Shown one piece after another: positions 35,284-45,032 of a DNA stretch of 50,120 bases (its first letter is position 1; the number at the start of each line of letters is the position of its first letter). The stretch lies in NCBI GenBank assembly GCA_902796835.1, contig CADBQP010000030.1:1-50120 (forward strand), written 5' to 3'. The translations under genes were made by a program, and so were the position numbers. The notes under the pieces are model-generated. The model saw only the letters and a program-made list of their open reading frames with translations. It ran no database searches and was not told the DNA's origin. The stretch comes from an uncultured Bacteroidales bacterium (lineage in GTDB: Bacteria; Bacteroidota; Bacteroidia; Bacteroidales; Bacteroidaceae).

Positions 35284-37134
35284 ATGAAGACTTTCGAAGA
35301 GCTTGGTGTGGCGCCCGAATTGTTGCGCGCCGTTAGTGAATTGGGCTTTGAGCAACCAATGCCTGTTCAGGAGGAGGTTATCCCCTATCTGCTGGGCAGT
35401 GGCAACGACGTGATAGCTCTGGCCCAGACGGGAACAGGCAAGACAGCGGCCTATGGTTTGCCCATGCTGCAGCAAATTGATGTGAAAAACGCTGTGGTGC
35501 AGTCGGTGGTGCTTTGCCCTACGCGCGAATTGTGCCTGCAGATTGCAGGCGACTTGCGCGATTTTGCACGCTATATGGATGGCATGCGCATACTTGCGGT
35601 CTATGGCGGCGCCAACATTGCTACGCAGATTAGGGCGCTCAGGCGTGGAGCACAAGTGGTGGTGGCCACACCTGGCCGGCTCATAGACTTGATGGAGCGT
35701 GGCGAGGCGGTGCTCGATGGGGTGAAAAACGTGGTGCTCGACGAGGCTGACGAAATGCTTAACATGGGTTTTTCGGACGACATCGACAAAATTCTCGACG
35801 GGGTGCCTGCCGAGCGCAACACATTGCTCTTTTCGGCCACGATGAGCGGCGAAATTGAGGCTATTGCCAAGAACTATCTGAACGACTACAAGGAGATTGT
35901 AGTGGGCAGCCGCAATGAGGGGGCCGAAAGCGTGAACCATGTTTACTATCTGGTACAGGCCAAGGATAAGTATTTGGCTTTGAAGCGCATAGTAGACTAT
36001 TATCCAAGGATATATGCCATAGTGTTTTGTCGCACGCGCCTTGAAACGCAAGAAGTGGCCGACATGCTGATTCGCGACGGCTATAATGCGGAGGCCTTGC
36101 ACGGCGATCTTTCGCAGCAACAGCGCGACCTGACGATGCAGAAGTTCAGACAGCACCACACGCAGTTGCTCGTGGCTACCGATGTGGCTGCGCGAGGGCT
36201 CGATGTCGACGACCTTACGCACGTTATCAACTACGGATTGCCCGATGACGTGGAGAACTACACCCATCGGTCGGGCCGAACGGGGAGAGCCGGCAAGCGC
36301 GGCACAAGCATCAGCATCATTCACGTGCGCGAGAAGCATAAGGTGCGCCGCATTGAGCAAACTATTGGCAAGCGCTTTGAGAGTGGCACGCTGCCCGAGC
36401 CGAGAGAAATATGCACCAAGCAACTCTATCGGGCCATCGATGAACTGGAGCGCACCGAGGTGGACGAAGACCAGATTGCGGCCTTTCTGCCCGAAATCAT
36501 GCACAAGCTGGAGTGGCTCAGCAAGGACGATATTATCAAGAGAATGGTGCAAAATGCATTTGGGCGCTTTTTGCACTATTATGCCAATGCCCCCGAGATT
36601 GTGCAGCCCCAAGAGCGAAAGACGTCGAAGGGCGAAACACAGGCTAAGCAGGCTCGTGGCGGGCGGCAGCGCGAGCGCGGACCGCGGGAGGCCGAGCCTG
36701 GATTTTCCCGGCTGTTTATCAATCTGGGTAAGCGCGACAATTTCTATGCGCGCGAAATCATTAGTATCATCAATCGCTATGTGAAGGGAAAAGTCGAGGT
36801 GGGTCGCATTGACCTCACGCCCAACTGCAGTTTCTTTGAAGTGCCCGAGGAATCGGCCCAGCTCGTGATGCAGAAACTTGCACGGGCCAAGGTGGGCCAT
36901 CGCCAAGTGGTGGTGGATTATGCCGATGCTTATGCCGACAGGCCCCAGTCTGCTCAGAAGGGTAGCGGCGGCCGTAAGAACAAGCGCGGCGATGGTGCAA
37001 ACTATCGCGGCGATGGTTTAAAGAGTCGGCCCGACAGTTTAAAGAGTCGAGCCAACTCGAAAAAGCAGCGGCATTCTTCGAAGAAGGAGGAAACCATGCA
37101 ATCGTATGACTGGCATCAGTTTTTTGACGAATAA
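35284..37134 (+). CDS. DEAD-box RNA helicase with DbpA-type RNA-binding domain
   Basis: 616 residues from the ATG at 35284 (MKTFEELGVAPELLRAV); the longer frame would start in the promoter. Walker A AQTGTGKT at 47-54, DEAD at 153-156, SAT in LFSATMS, and the HRSGRTGRAGKRGT motif VI. A DbpA RNA-binding domain lies at about 480-560 (FSRLFINLGKRDNFYAREIISIINRYV). The tail (about 565-600) is basic and has a 7-residue repeat, GDGLKSR/PDSLKSR, coded by 21-nt repeat units also seen between genes elsewhere. Likely role: ribosome assembly or RNA decay. The last residues (YDWHQFFDE) are conserved-looking. Confidence 0.93.
   Translation: MKTFEELGVAPELLRAVSELGFEQPMPVQEEVIPYLLGSGNDVIALAQTGTGKTAAYGLPMLQQIDVKNAVVQSVVLCPTRELCLQIAGDLRDFARYMDGMRILAVYGGANIATQIRALRRGAQVVVATPGRLIDLMERGEAVLDGVKNVVLDEADEMLNMGFSDDIDKILDGVPAERNTLLFSATMSGEIEAIAKNYLNDYKEIVVGSRNEGAESVNHVYYLVQAKDKYLALKRIVDYYPRIYAIVFCRTRLETQEVADMLIRDGYNAEALHGDLSQQQRDLTMQKFRQHHTQLLVATDVAARGLDVDDLTHVINYGLPDDVENYTHRSGRTGRAGKRGTSISIIHVREKHKVRRIEQTIGKRFESGTLPEPREICTKQLYRAIDELERTEVDEDQIAAFLPEIMHKLEWLSKDDIIKRMVQNAFGRFLHYYANAPEIVQPQERKTSKGETQAKQARGGRQRERGPREAEPGFSRLFINLGKRDNFYAREIISIINRYVKGKVEVGRIDLTPNCSFFEVPEESAQLVMQKLARAKVGHRQVVVDYADAYADRPQSAQKGSGGRKNKRGDGANYRGDGLKSRPDSLKSRANSKKQRHSSKKEETMQSYDWHQFFDE
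36991..37059 (+). repeat. 21-nt tandem repeats, locus 2, inside the helicase gene
   Basis: Units at 36991-37011 (diverged), 37012-37032 and 37033-37053, with a partial fourth from 37054. The unit at 37033 (GACAGTTTAAA plus GAGTCGAGCC) matches the intergenic unit at 45054 in 17 of 21 positions. They are in frame, 7 codons per unit with no stop, and code GDGLKSR and PDSLKSR in the disordered tail. Confidence 0.75.
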
Positions 37135-37174
37135 CTGTTCTGACATTCCAAATAGCTCATAAAACCGTGAAATC

Positions 37175-37858
37175 ATGAAGAACAATTACTTTCAATGCCT
37201 GCTGTGTGGCCTTGTTTCGCTGCTGAGCCTTTCGGCGTCGGGGCAAAACATTTTGTTCAAGGTGGGCGGCGGCGTGGCCAAGCATCAAAACCACAGCCGC
37301 ACCGTGGGCGCCTATAGGATAGGGCTGGGCTACGAGTATGAAATGAGCCAGCGCTGGACACTCTCGGCTTCGCTTTGCTATTATGGCAAGGGCTGGAAGC
37401 AGCCCAACCAGACCACATTTGTACTCGACGACGACGGCGCGCAGCGCTTCGACCCCGAAACGGGCGAACCGCTCACTTCGGTAATGAATGTGTCGGCCAC
37501 GGCCAACTATCTTGAACTGCCGCTTCTTGCCAACTACTATTGGCGAGTGGCCGAGGCGCAATACATCATGTTCAGTGGCGGTCCATACGTGGCCTATGGC
37601 ATTGGCGGAAAATGCAAGACGCGCGGCGACGGCACGGCTGCCGGTGCTGAGAAGTTTTATTACACAAATCCCACATTCGGCGGCGATACCCATCGTTTCG
37701 ATGCCGGGTTGCAATTTGCATTGGGCTATCAGTTCCACAACGGGCTCGTTGCGGCACTCGAAACCGACATTGGCCTGACAAAGTTCAGCAGGCAAGGGGC
37801 GCGCAACTTGAGCCTCCTCGTTTCGTTCACCTATAAGCTGAACAGCCAGTCGGAGTAG
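37175..37858 (+). CDS. Outer-membrane beta-barrel protein (porin-like, OMP_b-brl type)
   Basis: 227 residues with a signal peptide (1-23, ending SASGQ). Alternating hydrophobic strands ending in aromatic residues (YRIGLGYEYEMSQRWTLSASLCYYGKG, FDAGLQFALGYQFHNGLVAALETDIGL, in parts) indicate an eight-stranded barrel of the OMP_b-brl_2 type common in Bacteroidales. The C-terminus is not a classic terminal Phe (ends NSQSE). It lies 40 nt after the helicase stop and has no recognised function. A 520-nt gap with a candidate RNA follows. Confidence 0.8.
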   Translation: MKNNYFQCLLCGLVSLLSLSASGQNILFKVGGGVAKHQNHSRTVGAYRIGLGYEYEMSQRWTLSASLCYYGKGWKQPNQTTFVLDDDGAQRFDPETGEPLTSVMNVSATANYLELPLLANYYWRVAEAQYIMFSGGPYVAYGIGGKCKTRGDGTAAGAEKFYYTNPTFGGDTHRFDAGLQFALGYQFHNGLVAALETDIGLTKFSRQGARNLSLLVSFTYKLNSQSE

Positions 37859-37968
37859 CCTCCTGTTTCGCAGCAGACAAGGAACCACCATGTGGCCATA
37901 CAGACATAGCATAGACCCGCTCTAACCCTGATTCACGGGCAAAATGCTCAAAATCACTCAAATTGGGT

Positions 37969-38000
37969 ATTGCCAGAGGCACAAAAGTGGCATAATTTTG
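37969..38000 (+). promoter_or_regulatory. Promoter of a candidate RNA upstream of gyrB
   Basis: TAATTTTG at 37993-38000 fits TAnnTTTG. ATTG at 37969-37972 with a 20-nt spacer is a three-of-four match to the -33 TTTG. It is followed within 190 nt by a strong terminator. Confidence 0.5.
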
Positions 38001-38005
38001 CAGCA

Positions 38006-38186
38006 TAAAAAAATAAATGTAAGTAATCAAGCCGCAAGGCACCATCTCCGTTTTAACCACAAAGGAGAAACGCCCCACCGTCGGCACGTCGAGACGACAG
38101 CTCCGGCAGGCAGGGCGAGAAAAGAATTAAATTGTTATGTCTATGTTCGAGAAAGAGGCTATGCCGAGCGGCATAGCCTCTTTTGC
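38006..38186 (+). ncRNA. Candidate structured RNA or gyrB attenuator leader
   Basis: About 180 nt between the promoter at 37993 and the terminator at 38153-38182. It has no plausible reading frame with a start codon and ribosome-binding site, and folds locally: GCCGCAAGGC is a GNRA-like hairpin (about 38030-38039), TCTCC/GGAGA a second stem, GTCG-AGA-CGAC a third, and CGCCC/GGGCG a longer-range one. It could be an independent small RNA or a leader whose terminator attenuates gyrB. No named family is recognised. The rest of the 520-nt gap (37859-38378) holds the gyrB promoter and no gene. Confidence 0.4.
38153..38182 (+). terminator. Intrinsic terminator upstream of gyrB
   Basis: Perfect 13-bp arms AAGAGGCTATGCC (38153-38165) and GGCATAGCCTCTT (38170-38182), a 4-nt loop, then TT. 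It lies 196 nt before the gyrB ATG. Confidence 0.8.
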
Positions 38187-38318
38187 AACACACAAGCCGA
38201 GATGCAAATTCGCAGACAGATTGGCCGATAACGTGGATTTTATGTCGGAAAGCCCATTTTTTTTGAAAAAAATAAAAAATACTCCATATAATATTACGCG
38301 CGCGTGAGAAAAAATTAG

Positions 38319-38326
38319 TACTTTTG
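38319..38326 (+). promoter_or_regulatory. -7 element of the gyrB promoter
   Basis: TACTTTTG fits TAnnTTTG, 52 nt before the gyrB ATG. No TTTG at the -33 position; the region instead has GCGCGCGTG. It would allow gyrB transcription independent of the upstream terminator. Confidence 0.5.
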
Positions 38327-38345
38327 CTTGCTTTTAAGGCCTTGA

Positions 38346-40337
<1,992 letters not shown>

Positions 40338-40376
40338 TTGGGGGGGGACAATAATCAATAAAGTTTCGTATAAGGA

Positions 40377-40438
40377 AGCGAGGCTGCCGTTCTGACTACG
40401 GCAGCCTCGCTCTGCAGTAGGCCGAAAGGCAGTTTTTT
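40377..40438 (+). terminator. gyrB terminator
   Basis: A perfect 14-bp stem AGCGAGGCTGCCGT (40377-40390) / ACGGCAGCCTCGCT (40398-40411), then a second short hairpin ending in TTTTTT at 40433-40438. The T-run is 20 nt from the first stem, so the second hairpin is probably the terminating one. Confidence 0.75.
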
Positions 40439-40478
40439 AACTTTTTATCCCTTATTTTGCAAAATAAAGTTTACAAAA

Positions 40479-40510
40479 TTTGGAAGATATCAAAATTTAT
40501 CATAATTTTG
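40479..40510 (+). promoter_or_regulatory. Promoter of the small RNA downstream of gyrB
   Basis: TTTG at 40479-40482, a 20-nt spacer, TAATTTTG at 40503-40510. Both elements match the Bacteroidota consensus. Transcription is expected from about 40517. Confidence 0.65.
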
Positions 40511-40516
40511 CCGTGG

Positions 40517-40667
40517 AAAAAAGGATTTACATCCAAGTGAGGATGTTTGAACAAGTTATAAAATTTGCCGACCGCCTAGATGTGAATTTGGGTTAAGGCA
40601 TTGTCTTTTCATCTTACAATAATACCATCATTTCGCCGCCCCGATGTGAATCTTGGCGGCTTTTTTT
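40517..40667 (+). ncRNA. Candidate small RNA with duplicated GATGTGAAT hairpins
   Basis: About 150 nt between a full-consensus promoter and a strong intrinsic terminator, with no credible coding sequence. Three stem-loops: ACATCC/GGATGT (40529-40546); TGCC-ACC paired with GGT-GGCA (40566-40600) around a loop holding GATGTGAATTTGG; and the terminator GCCGCC/GGCGGC (40635-40660) around a loop holding GATGTGAATCTTGG. The two loops share GCC..GATGTGAAT.T.GG. A repeated loop suggests a binding site for a protein or a base-pairing seed. No known family is recognised. Confidence 0.6.
40635..40667 (+). terminator. Intrinsic terminator of the small RNA
   Basis: GCCGCC (40635-40640) pairs with GGCGGC (40655-40660), followed by seven T residues (40661-40667). 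The 14-nt loop carries the repeated motif. Confidence 0.85.
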
Positions 40668-40694
40668 GTGACATAAGCCGGCCCTATATTTTTT

Positions 40695-40730
40695 CAAACG
40701 AGCCTATTCTTTAAAAAATTGGCCCGTTTG
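40695..40730 (+). repeat. 21-nt repeat unit, locus 3, as an inverted repeat
   Basis: A full unit at 40705-40725 (TTTAAAA core, TTGGCCC arm) matches the helicase unit at 37012 in 15 of 21 positions, preceded by a GAGCC tail. CAAACGAGCC (40695-40704) and GGCCCGTTTG (40721-40730) form a 10-bp inverted repeat with one mismatch. The stretch from 40731 to the next ATG shows only a weak TAACTTCG element (40755-40762). Confidence 0.6.
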
Positions 40731-40829
40731 TTCGTCATGTCGCGACAGTTTTAGTAACTTCGCCGTAGCTACTTGGCATTATAGTCAACGTGGCGAATGC
40801 CAATTCCCACTTCATAGAAACTATTCCAT

Positions 40830-42113
40830 ATGGAACTGCCTCTTCACTACGTTTGGAAAAACAAACTCTTTGCGCCAACGGGTCTCGTCACCGACGATGG
40901 CCGCACGGTCGAGGTAATCGATGTGGGCATGCACAATCACAATGCCGGTCCCGACTTTTTCAATGCAAAAATAAAGCTCGATGGCATGTTGTGGGTGGGC
41001 AATGTGGAAATACACGAGCAGAGTTCCGACTGGTATCGCCACGGTCACGATGGCGATGAGGCCTATCAAAACGTGGTTCTCCATGTGGTTGAGCGCCTCG
41101 AGGGCGATGTGCTTACCAAGCGTGGCGAAAGGGTGCCACAGTTGCAGTTGAGCGTCCCCGACAATGTGAGGCAGAATTACCAGGAACTGATGGCTGAAGA
41201 AAAATATCCCCCCTGCTATCGCATTATTCCGCATCTGCCCTCGCTCAAGACTCATGCCTGGCTCAGTGCGCTCTGTGTGGAACGCCTGGAACAAAAGACG
41301 CTGCGCATAGCAAACTATCTGGAGCGTTCCAAAGGCGACCTGGAATATGCCTTTTTCGTGGCTCTTGCACGTGCTTTCGGGTTTGGCGTAAACAGCGATG
41401 CCTTTGAGCAATGGGCCCTTTCGGTGCCGCTCATGGCAGTGGGTAAGCATCGCGACAATCTGGTGCAGGTGGAAGCGTTTTTCATGGGACAGGCCGGCCT
41501 CTTGTCGAATGAGCGGGTTGAAAGTGCTCGCCGCGATGAATACTTTCTTCAGTTGCAGCGCGAATATCAGTTTCTGAGCCATAAGTTCTCTCTCCGGCCA
41601 GTTCCTTACAGTCAGTGGAGAATGTTGAGGATGCGTCCTCAGAATTTTCCTCAGATACGGCTTTCGCAACTCTCCCGACTCTATCATGAGCAGCGCATCA
41701 ATTTGAGTAGGCTCATCGAGACGAGCAGCATAGAAGGCCTTCGTGAATTGCTGATGACGGCTACCACCGATTATTGGCGCACACATTATGTCTTTGGAAA
41801 GCCGACAGTCGAAGCTCCCAAGCGTATAAATCAACGTACAGCCGATCTGCTCATCATCAATGCCGTAGCGCCAATGCTTTTCATCTATGGGCGAAGAGTG
41901 GGAAAAGACGAGCTTTGCGAGCGTGCCTACAGTTTGCTTGAGCAAATCAAGGCCGAAGCCGATCACATTACCCGAAGTTGGCAGCAGGCAGGTTTGTGTG
42001 TGTCGTCGGCAGCCGACTCTCAGGCGCTTCTACAGCTCAGGCTTAACTATTGCGACCGAAAAGACTGTCTGCGTTGCAGGTTTGGAACCGAGTATATGAA
42101 ACAAAAACGATAG
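40830..42113 (+). CDS. DUF2851 family protein
   Basis: 427 residues, the usual length. The N-terminal signature is present: ELPLHYVWKNKLFAP, NAGPDFFNAKIKLDG and VGNVEIHEQSSDWYRHGHDGDEAYQNVVLHVV (parts). The C-terminus has a CDRKDCLRCRFG stretch with three cysteines, which may bind metal. The family is restricted mostly to Bacteroidota and has no known function; the GxD/HxxS pattern near the N-terminus has been compared with nuclease folds, but I cannot confirm this. 13 nt before the thioesterase gene. Confidence 0.85.
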   Translation: MELPLHYVWKNKLFAPTGLVTDDGRTVEVIDVGMHNHNAGPDFFNAKIKLDGMLWVGNVEIHEQSSDWYRHGHDGDEAYQNVVLHVVERLEGDVLTKRGERVPQLQLSVPDNVRQNYQELMAEEKYPPCYRIIPHLPSLKTHAWLSALCVERLEQKTLRIANYLERSKGDLEYAFFVALARAFGFGVNSDAFEQWALSVPLMAVGKHRDNLVQVEAFFMGQAGLLSNERVESARRDEYFLQLQREYQFLSHKFSLRPVPYSQWRMLRMRPQNFPQIRLSQLSRLYHEQRINLSRLIETSSIEGLRELLMTATTDYWRTHYVFGKPTVEAPKRINQRTADLLIINAVAPMLFIYGRRVGKDELCERAYSLLEQIKAEADHITRSWQQAGLCVSSAADSQALLQLRLNYCDRKDCLRCRFGTEYMKQKR

Positions 42114-42126
42114 CGACCATTTTCCT

Positions 42127-42525
42127 ATGAAATATATCTATTCGCTCAATTTCAGAGTGCGCGACTATGAATGCGATCTGCAAGGCATTGTGAACAACGC
42201 CAATTATCAGCACTACACGGAGCATACCCGTAATGAATTCTTACGAGCTCATGGATTGAATTTTGCGGAGCTTCACGACCAAGGCATCGACACCGTGGTG
42301 GCGCGGCTCAGCATGCAATTCAAAAGTCCGCTGCGTAGCGGCGATGACTTCGTGACGCGGCTTGCCTTGCGCAAGGAGGGGCTACGCTACGTGTTTATGC
42401 AGGATATCTACCGGCTTCCCGACGAAAAAATCGTGCTCAAGGCCGTCACTGACATCGTCTGTCTTGTTAACGGCCGCTTGCAAGACTGTCAGCTTCTGAA
42501 CGAGCGCTTCAAAGACTATATTTAA
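42127..42525 (+). CDS. Hot-dog acyl-CoA thioesterase (4HBT/YbgC type)
   Basis: 132 residues. Starts YSLNFRVRDYECDLQGIVNNANYQHY, in which Asp in the DLQGIVNNANY motif is the catalytic acid of 4-hydroxybenzoyl-CoA thioesterase-like proteins. A single hot-dog domain, expected to work as a tetramer in the cytoplasm on acyl-CoA or acyl-ACP. It lies 13 nt after DUF2851 and 10 nt before dprA, so the three likely share a transcript. Confidence 0.9.
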   Translation: MKYIYSLNFRVRDYECDLQGIVNNANYQHYTEHTRNEFLRAHGLNFAELHDQGIDTVVARLSMQFKSPLRSGDDFVTRLALRKEGLRYVFMQDIYRLPDEKIVLKAVTDIVCLVNGRLQDCQLLNERFKDYI

Positions 42526-42535
42526 TCTCTACGCG

Positions 42536-43636
42536 ATGCCCGACATTGTCTATACTCTGGCTTTCAGCCATCTTTTTTCCTTCAATCCCTCAAACGCTTT
42601 GCTGCTCTATGAGGCCATGCCCTCGGTACGCGGTTTTTTTGAGGAGCAGTTGTTGCCTCCCAACCTAAGTCCGCGCCTTGAACAAAGGCTGAAGGAGGCC
42701 TTAGAGCACAAGCAGGAGCTGCTGGACAGGGCACAGCGTGAATTAGACTTTTGCAGGGAGAAAAATATTCAGGTTCTGGCTTTCAACGACCCCGGCTACC
42801 CAGTGCTGCTACGCCAGTGTCCTGATGCGCCTCTGGTGTTATTCTATTTAGGTACGGCTTCGCTGAATGCTCCCCACACAGTGGCTGTGGTCGGAACGCG
42901 CCGCATAACCGACTATGGGCGCGATTTGTGTCGGCACTTCTGCGCCGATTTGCGCCAGTTGCTTCCCGACGTGGTTGTGGTGAGCGGATTGGCCTATGGG
43001 GTGGATATCCACGCTCACAAGGCAGCCCTGGAAGAGGGACTGCCCACCGTCGGGGTGCTGGCCCATGGGCTCGACACCATTTATCCCAGCCTTCATCGTA
43101 CGACGGCTTCTCAGATGGTGAAGCAGGGTGGTTTGCTCACCGAATATTTTTCGCACACCCAGCCTCGGGCCGAAAACTTTGTGCGCCGCAATCGCATTGT
43201 AGCCGGCATGTGTGCCGCCACAGTGGTTGTTGAGAGTGCAGCCAAGGGTGGTGCCCTCATCACTGCCGGATTGGCTCAGGACTACAATCGTTCGGTCTTC
43301 GCTTTTCCTGGCCGCATTTCCGACCAGTATTCTGATGGCTGCAACGCCCTCATTCGCCAAAACGGGGCCACGCTCATCACCTCGGCCAGCCAGTTGGTGG
43401 ACGACATGAATTGGGCTCCCATTGCCCAGCCCGTGCAGCGTGAGATGTTTTTGGAACTTACGCCACAGGAGGAAGCCGTTCGCCAATGCCTGGATGGAAA
43501 GGATCGAAAGGCAATCAATCAGCTCGTGGTGGAGCTTGACGTGCCCATTCAGCAGCTTTCGGCCCTGCTTTTCGACATGGAGATGCGAGGCTTGGTGGCG
43601 GCCGTAGGTGGCGGCTTTTACCGATGGTTGAAGTAG
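42536..43636 (+). CDS. dprA: DNA-processing protein DprA
   Basis: 366 residues. The Rossmann-like domain has VVGTRRITDYG (about 120-130), VVVSGLAYGVDIHAHKAAL (about 147-165), the GVLAHGLDTIYPSLHR stretch and FVRRNRIVAGM. A winged-helix domain is at the C-terminus (about 300-365). DprA loads RecA onto incoming single-stranded DNA during transformation, and is widespread even where competence is unproven. It is followed by rnpA, which has its own promoter. Confidence 0.93.
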   Translation: MPDIVYTLAFSHLFSFNPSNALLLYEAMPSVRGFFEEQLLPPNLSPRLEQRLKEALEHKQELLDRAQRELDFCREKNIQVLAFNDPGYPVLLRQCPDAPLVLFYLGTASLNAPHTVAVVGTRRITDYGRDLCRHFCADLRQLLPDVVVVSGLAYGVDIHAHKAALEEGLPTVGVLAHGLDTIYPSLHRTTASQMVKQGGLLTEYFSHTQPRAENFVRRNRIVAGMCAATVVVESAAKGGALITAGLAQDYNRSVFAFPGRISDQYSDGCNALIRQNGATLITSASQLVDDMNWAPIAQPVQREMFLELTPQEEAVRQCLDGKDRKAINQLVVELDVPIQQLSALLFDMEMRGLVAAVGGGFYRWLK

Positions 43637-43675
43637 CCTGAAGGTATCGTTATATCTGCATTGGTTTTTATTTTG

Positions 43676-43684
43676 TACCTTTGC
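43676..43684 (+). promoter_or_regulatory. -7 element of the rnpA promoter
   Basis: TACCTTTGC fits TAnnTTTG, 33 nt before the rnpA ATG at 43717. It shows that the longer open frame, which begins inside this element with TTG, is not the real gene start. Confidence 0.55.
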
Positions 43685-43716
43685 GGCGTACAATCGCCCA
43701 TCTCTTTCGTTTATTT

Positions 43717-44127
43717 ATGTCCGAAGTCCTATCTTCTGCCCACGTTTTTCGCTTCCCCAAGTCTGAACACTTGTGCTTGAGTCGCGACATTGAAGCTCTT
43801 TTCGAGCCCGGTAGCCGTTCGGCAGCGGCCTATCCGCTTCGTGTGGTTTGGCGTGTGGTCGAGGCTAAGGCTCATGAGCCGTCGGCCAAGGTTATGTTTA
43901 GTGTGCCTAAACGACATTTCAGGCACGCGGTGGACCGCAATCGTACGAAGCGCCAGCTTCGCGAGGCCTATCGTCATCACAAGGCACTCGTTTCTGTGCC
44001 TTCGGGAAAATGTGTGCACATGGCTTTTCTTTGGATGAGCCATCATCTGACGCCTTCGGCCGAAATAGAAAAAAAAGTGGTCAATCTCTTGCAGCGACTC
44101 AACGAAACGCTTCACGAAAAGTCATGA
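43717..44127 (+). CDS. rnpA: Ribonuclease P protein component
   Basis: 136 residues from the ATG at 43717. The RNR motif [16 protein letters not shown] (about 73-88) and the N-terminal [19 protein letters not shown] are typical. It assists the catalytic RNase P RNA in 5' maturation of tRNAs. Its stop overlaps the yidD start by 4 nt. The classic neighbour rpmH is absent, as is usual in this phylum. Confidence 0.92.
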   Translation: MSEVLSSAHVFRFPKSEHLCLSRDIEALFEPGSRSAAAYPLRVVWRVVEAKAHEPSAKVMFSVPKRHFRHAVDRNRTKRQLREAYRHHKALVSVPSGKCVHMAFLWMSHHLTPSAEIEKKVVNLLQRLNETLHEKS

Positions 44128-44354
44128 AAAAATTGAGTCGCCTCCTTTCCCAGTTGCTGATACTGCCCATTCGCGGCTATCAGAAGTTCATTTCGCCGCT
44201 CACTCCGCCCGTGTGTCGCTTCACACCCACGTGCTCGCAGTATGCTGTGGAGGCATTGCAAAAGCATGGTCCCTTTCGGGGGCTCTATCTGGCCATCCGC
44301 CGCATATTGCGTTGCCATCCGTGGGGCGGACATGGCTATGATCCTGTGCCATGA
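44124..44354 (+). CDS. yidD: Membrane protein insertion efficiency factor YidD
   Basis: 76 residues from the ATG at 44124, overlapping rnpA by ATGA. YidD signature: [20 protein letters not shown] (19-38), [12 protein letters not shown] with conserved cysteine, and [16 protein letters not shown]. It is a small peripheral protein helping membrane protein insertion via YidC. The gene order rnpA - yidD is the standard one. Confidence 0.95.
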   Translation: MKKLSRLLSQLLILPIRGYQKFISPLTPPVCRFTPTCSQYAVEALQKHGPFRGLYLAIRRILRCHPWGGHGYDPVP

Positions 44355-44378
44355 GCTCACTAATTAAGCGAATTGACG

Positions 44379-44969
44379 ATGAAGCTTTTCGATTTCCATA
44401 CACATTGGCTCTCAGCACCACCTGGTGAGGCCATTGTCTGCCTGCCGCGCCATGTGGTCGAGGCTCCCGAAGAATTTTTGCCGCAGCCGGGGGCGCTTTA
44501 TAGCGTGGGGGTTCATCCGTGGTGGACTGCCGACGACTGTGAGCGGCTGCTTGTGGGTGCCGAAGTCTTGTGCAGGCATCGGCAGGTGGTGGCGATTGGC
44601 GAAGTGGGCTTCGACCGGCTTCGGGGAAGCTTGGAACGGCAGGTAGATGTGTTCAGAAAGCATGCCGAGTGGGCCGAAGAGTTGCGCAAGCCGCTCACCA
44701 TTCATTGTGTGCGCGCCTTCGATGTGCTGCTTCGCCTGCGTGCCGAGCTTCGTCCCACAGTGCGCTGGACTGTGCATGGTTTTCGTGGAAAGGCCTCGCT
44801 GGCTTGCCAGTTGCTCGAGGCCGATTTCGACCTGAGTTTCGGGCCTCTGTTCAATGCCGAAGCATTAAAGAAGGTTCCCGAGGGCCGATTTCATGTGGAG
44901 ACCGACGACTCGGGGCTTTCCATCGAGGAAGTGTGGCGCCGCGTGGCTTTGGCGAAAAATCAGCGATGA
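44379..44969 (+). CDS. TatD-family metal-dependent hydrolase, short form
   Basis: 196 residues from the ATG at 44379; a TTG two codons upstream is less likely. Shorter than typical TatD (about 260), with the beginning FDFHTHW (His7, His9), GEVGFDR (glutamate ligand), IHCVRAFDV and VHGFRGKASL (histidines), and VETDDSG near the C-terminus (aspartate). The metal ligands are all present, so it may be active as a deoxyribonuclease or phosphatase. It is the third gene of the rnpA - yidD - TatD group often seen in Bacteroidota. Confidence 0.85.
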   Translation: MKLFDFHTHWLSAPPGEAIVCLPRHVVEAPEEFLPQPGALYSVGVHPWWTADDCERLLVGAEVLCRHRQVVAIGEVGFDRLRGSLERQVDVFRKHAEWAEELRKPLTIHCVRAFDVLLRLRAELRPTVRWTVHGFRGKASLACQLLEADFDLSFGPLFNAEALKKVPEGRFHVETDDSGLSIEEVWRRVALAKNQR

Positions 44970-45032
44970 AACCGCAGACTTTTATTGGCTATGTCCTGTG
45001 CCGAGTAGGGTGAGAATAAATCTTTTCGGCTT

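Noticed and set aside
35155-36906. 583-codon open frame on the minus strand opposite the DEAD-box helicase
   Set aside because: It is fully antisense to a gene with clear helicase motifs, has no recognisable domain, and reads as His/Arg/Leu-rich sequence typical of a shadow frame.
40517-40667. 6S RNA or SRP RNA
   Set aside because: The 5' and 3' ends do not pair into the long 6S hairpin, and the SRP signature around GGAAG is absent.
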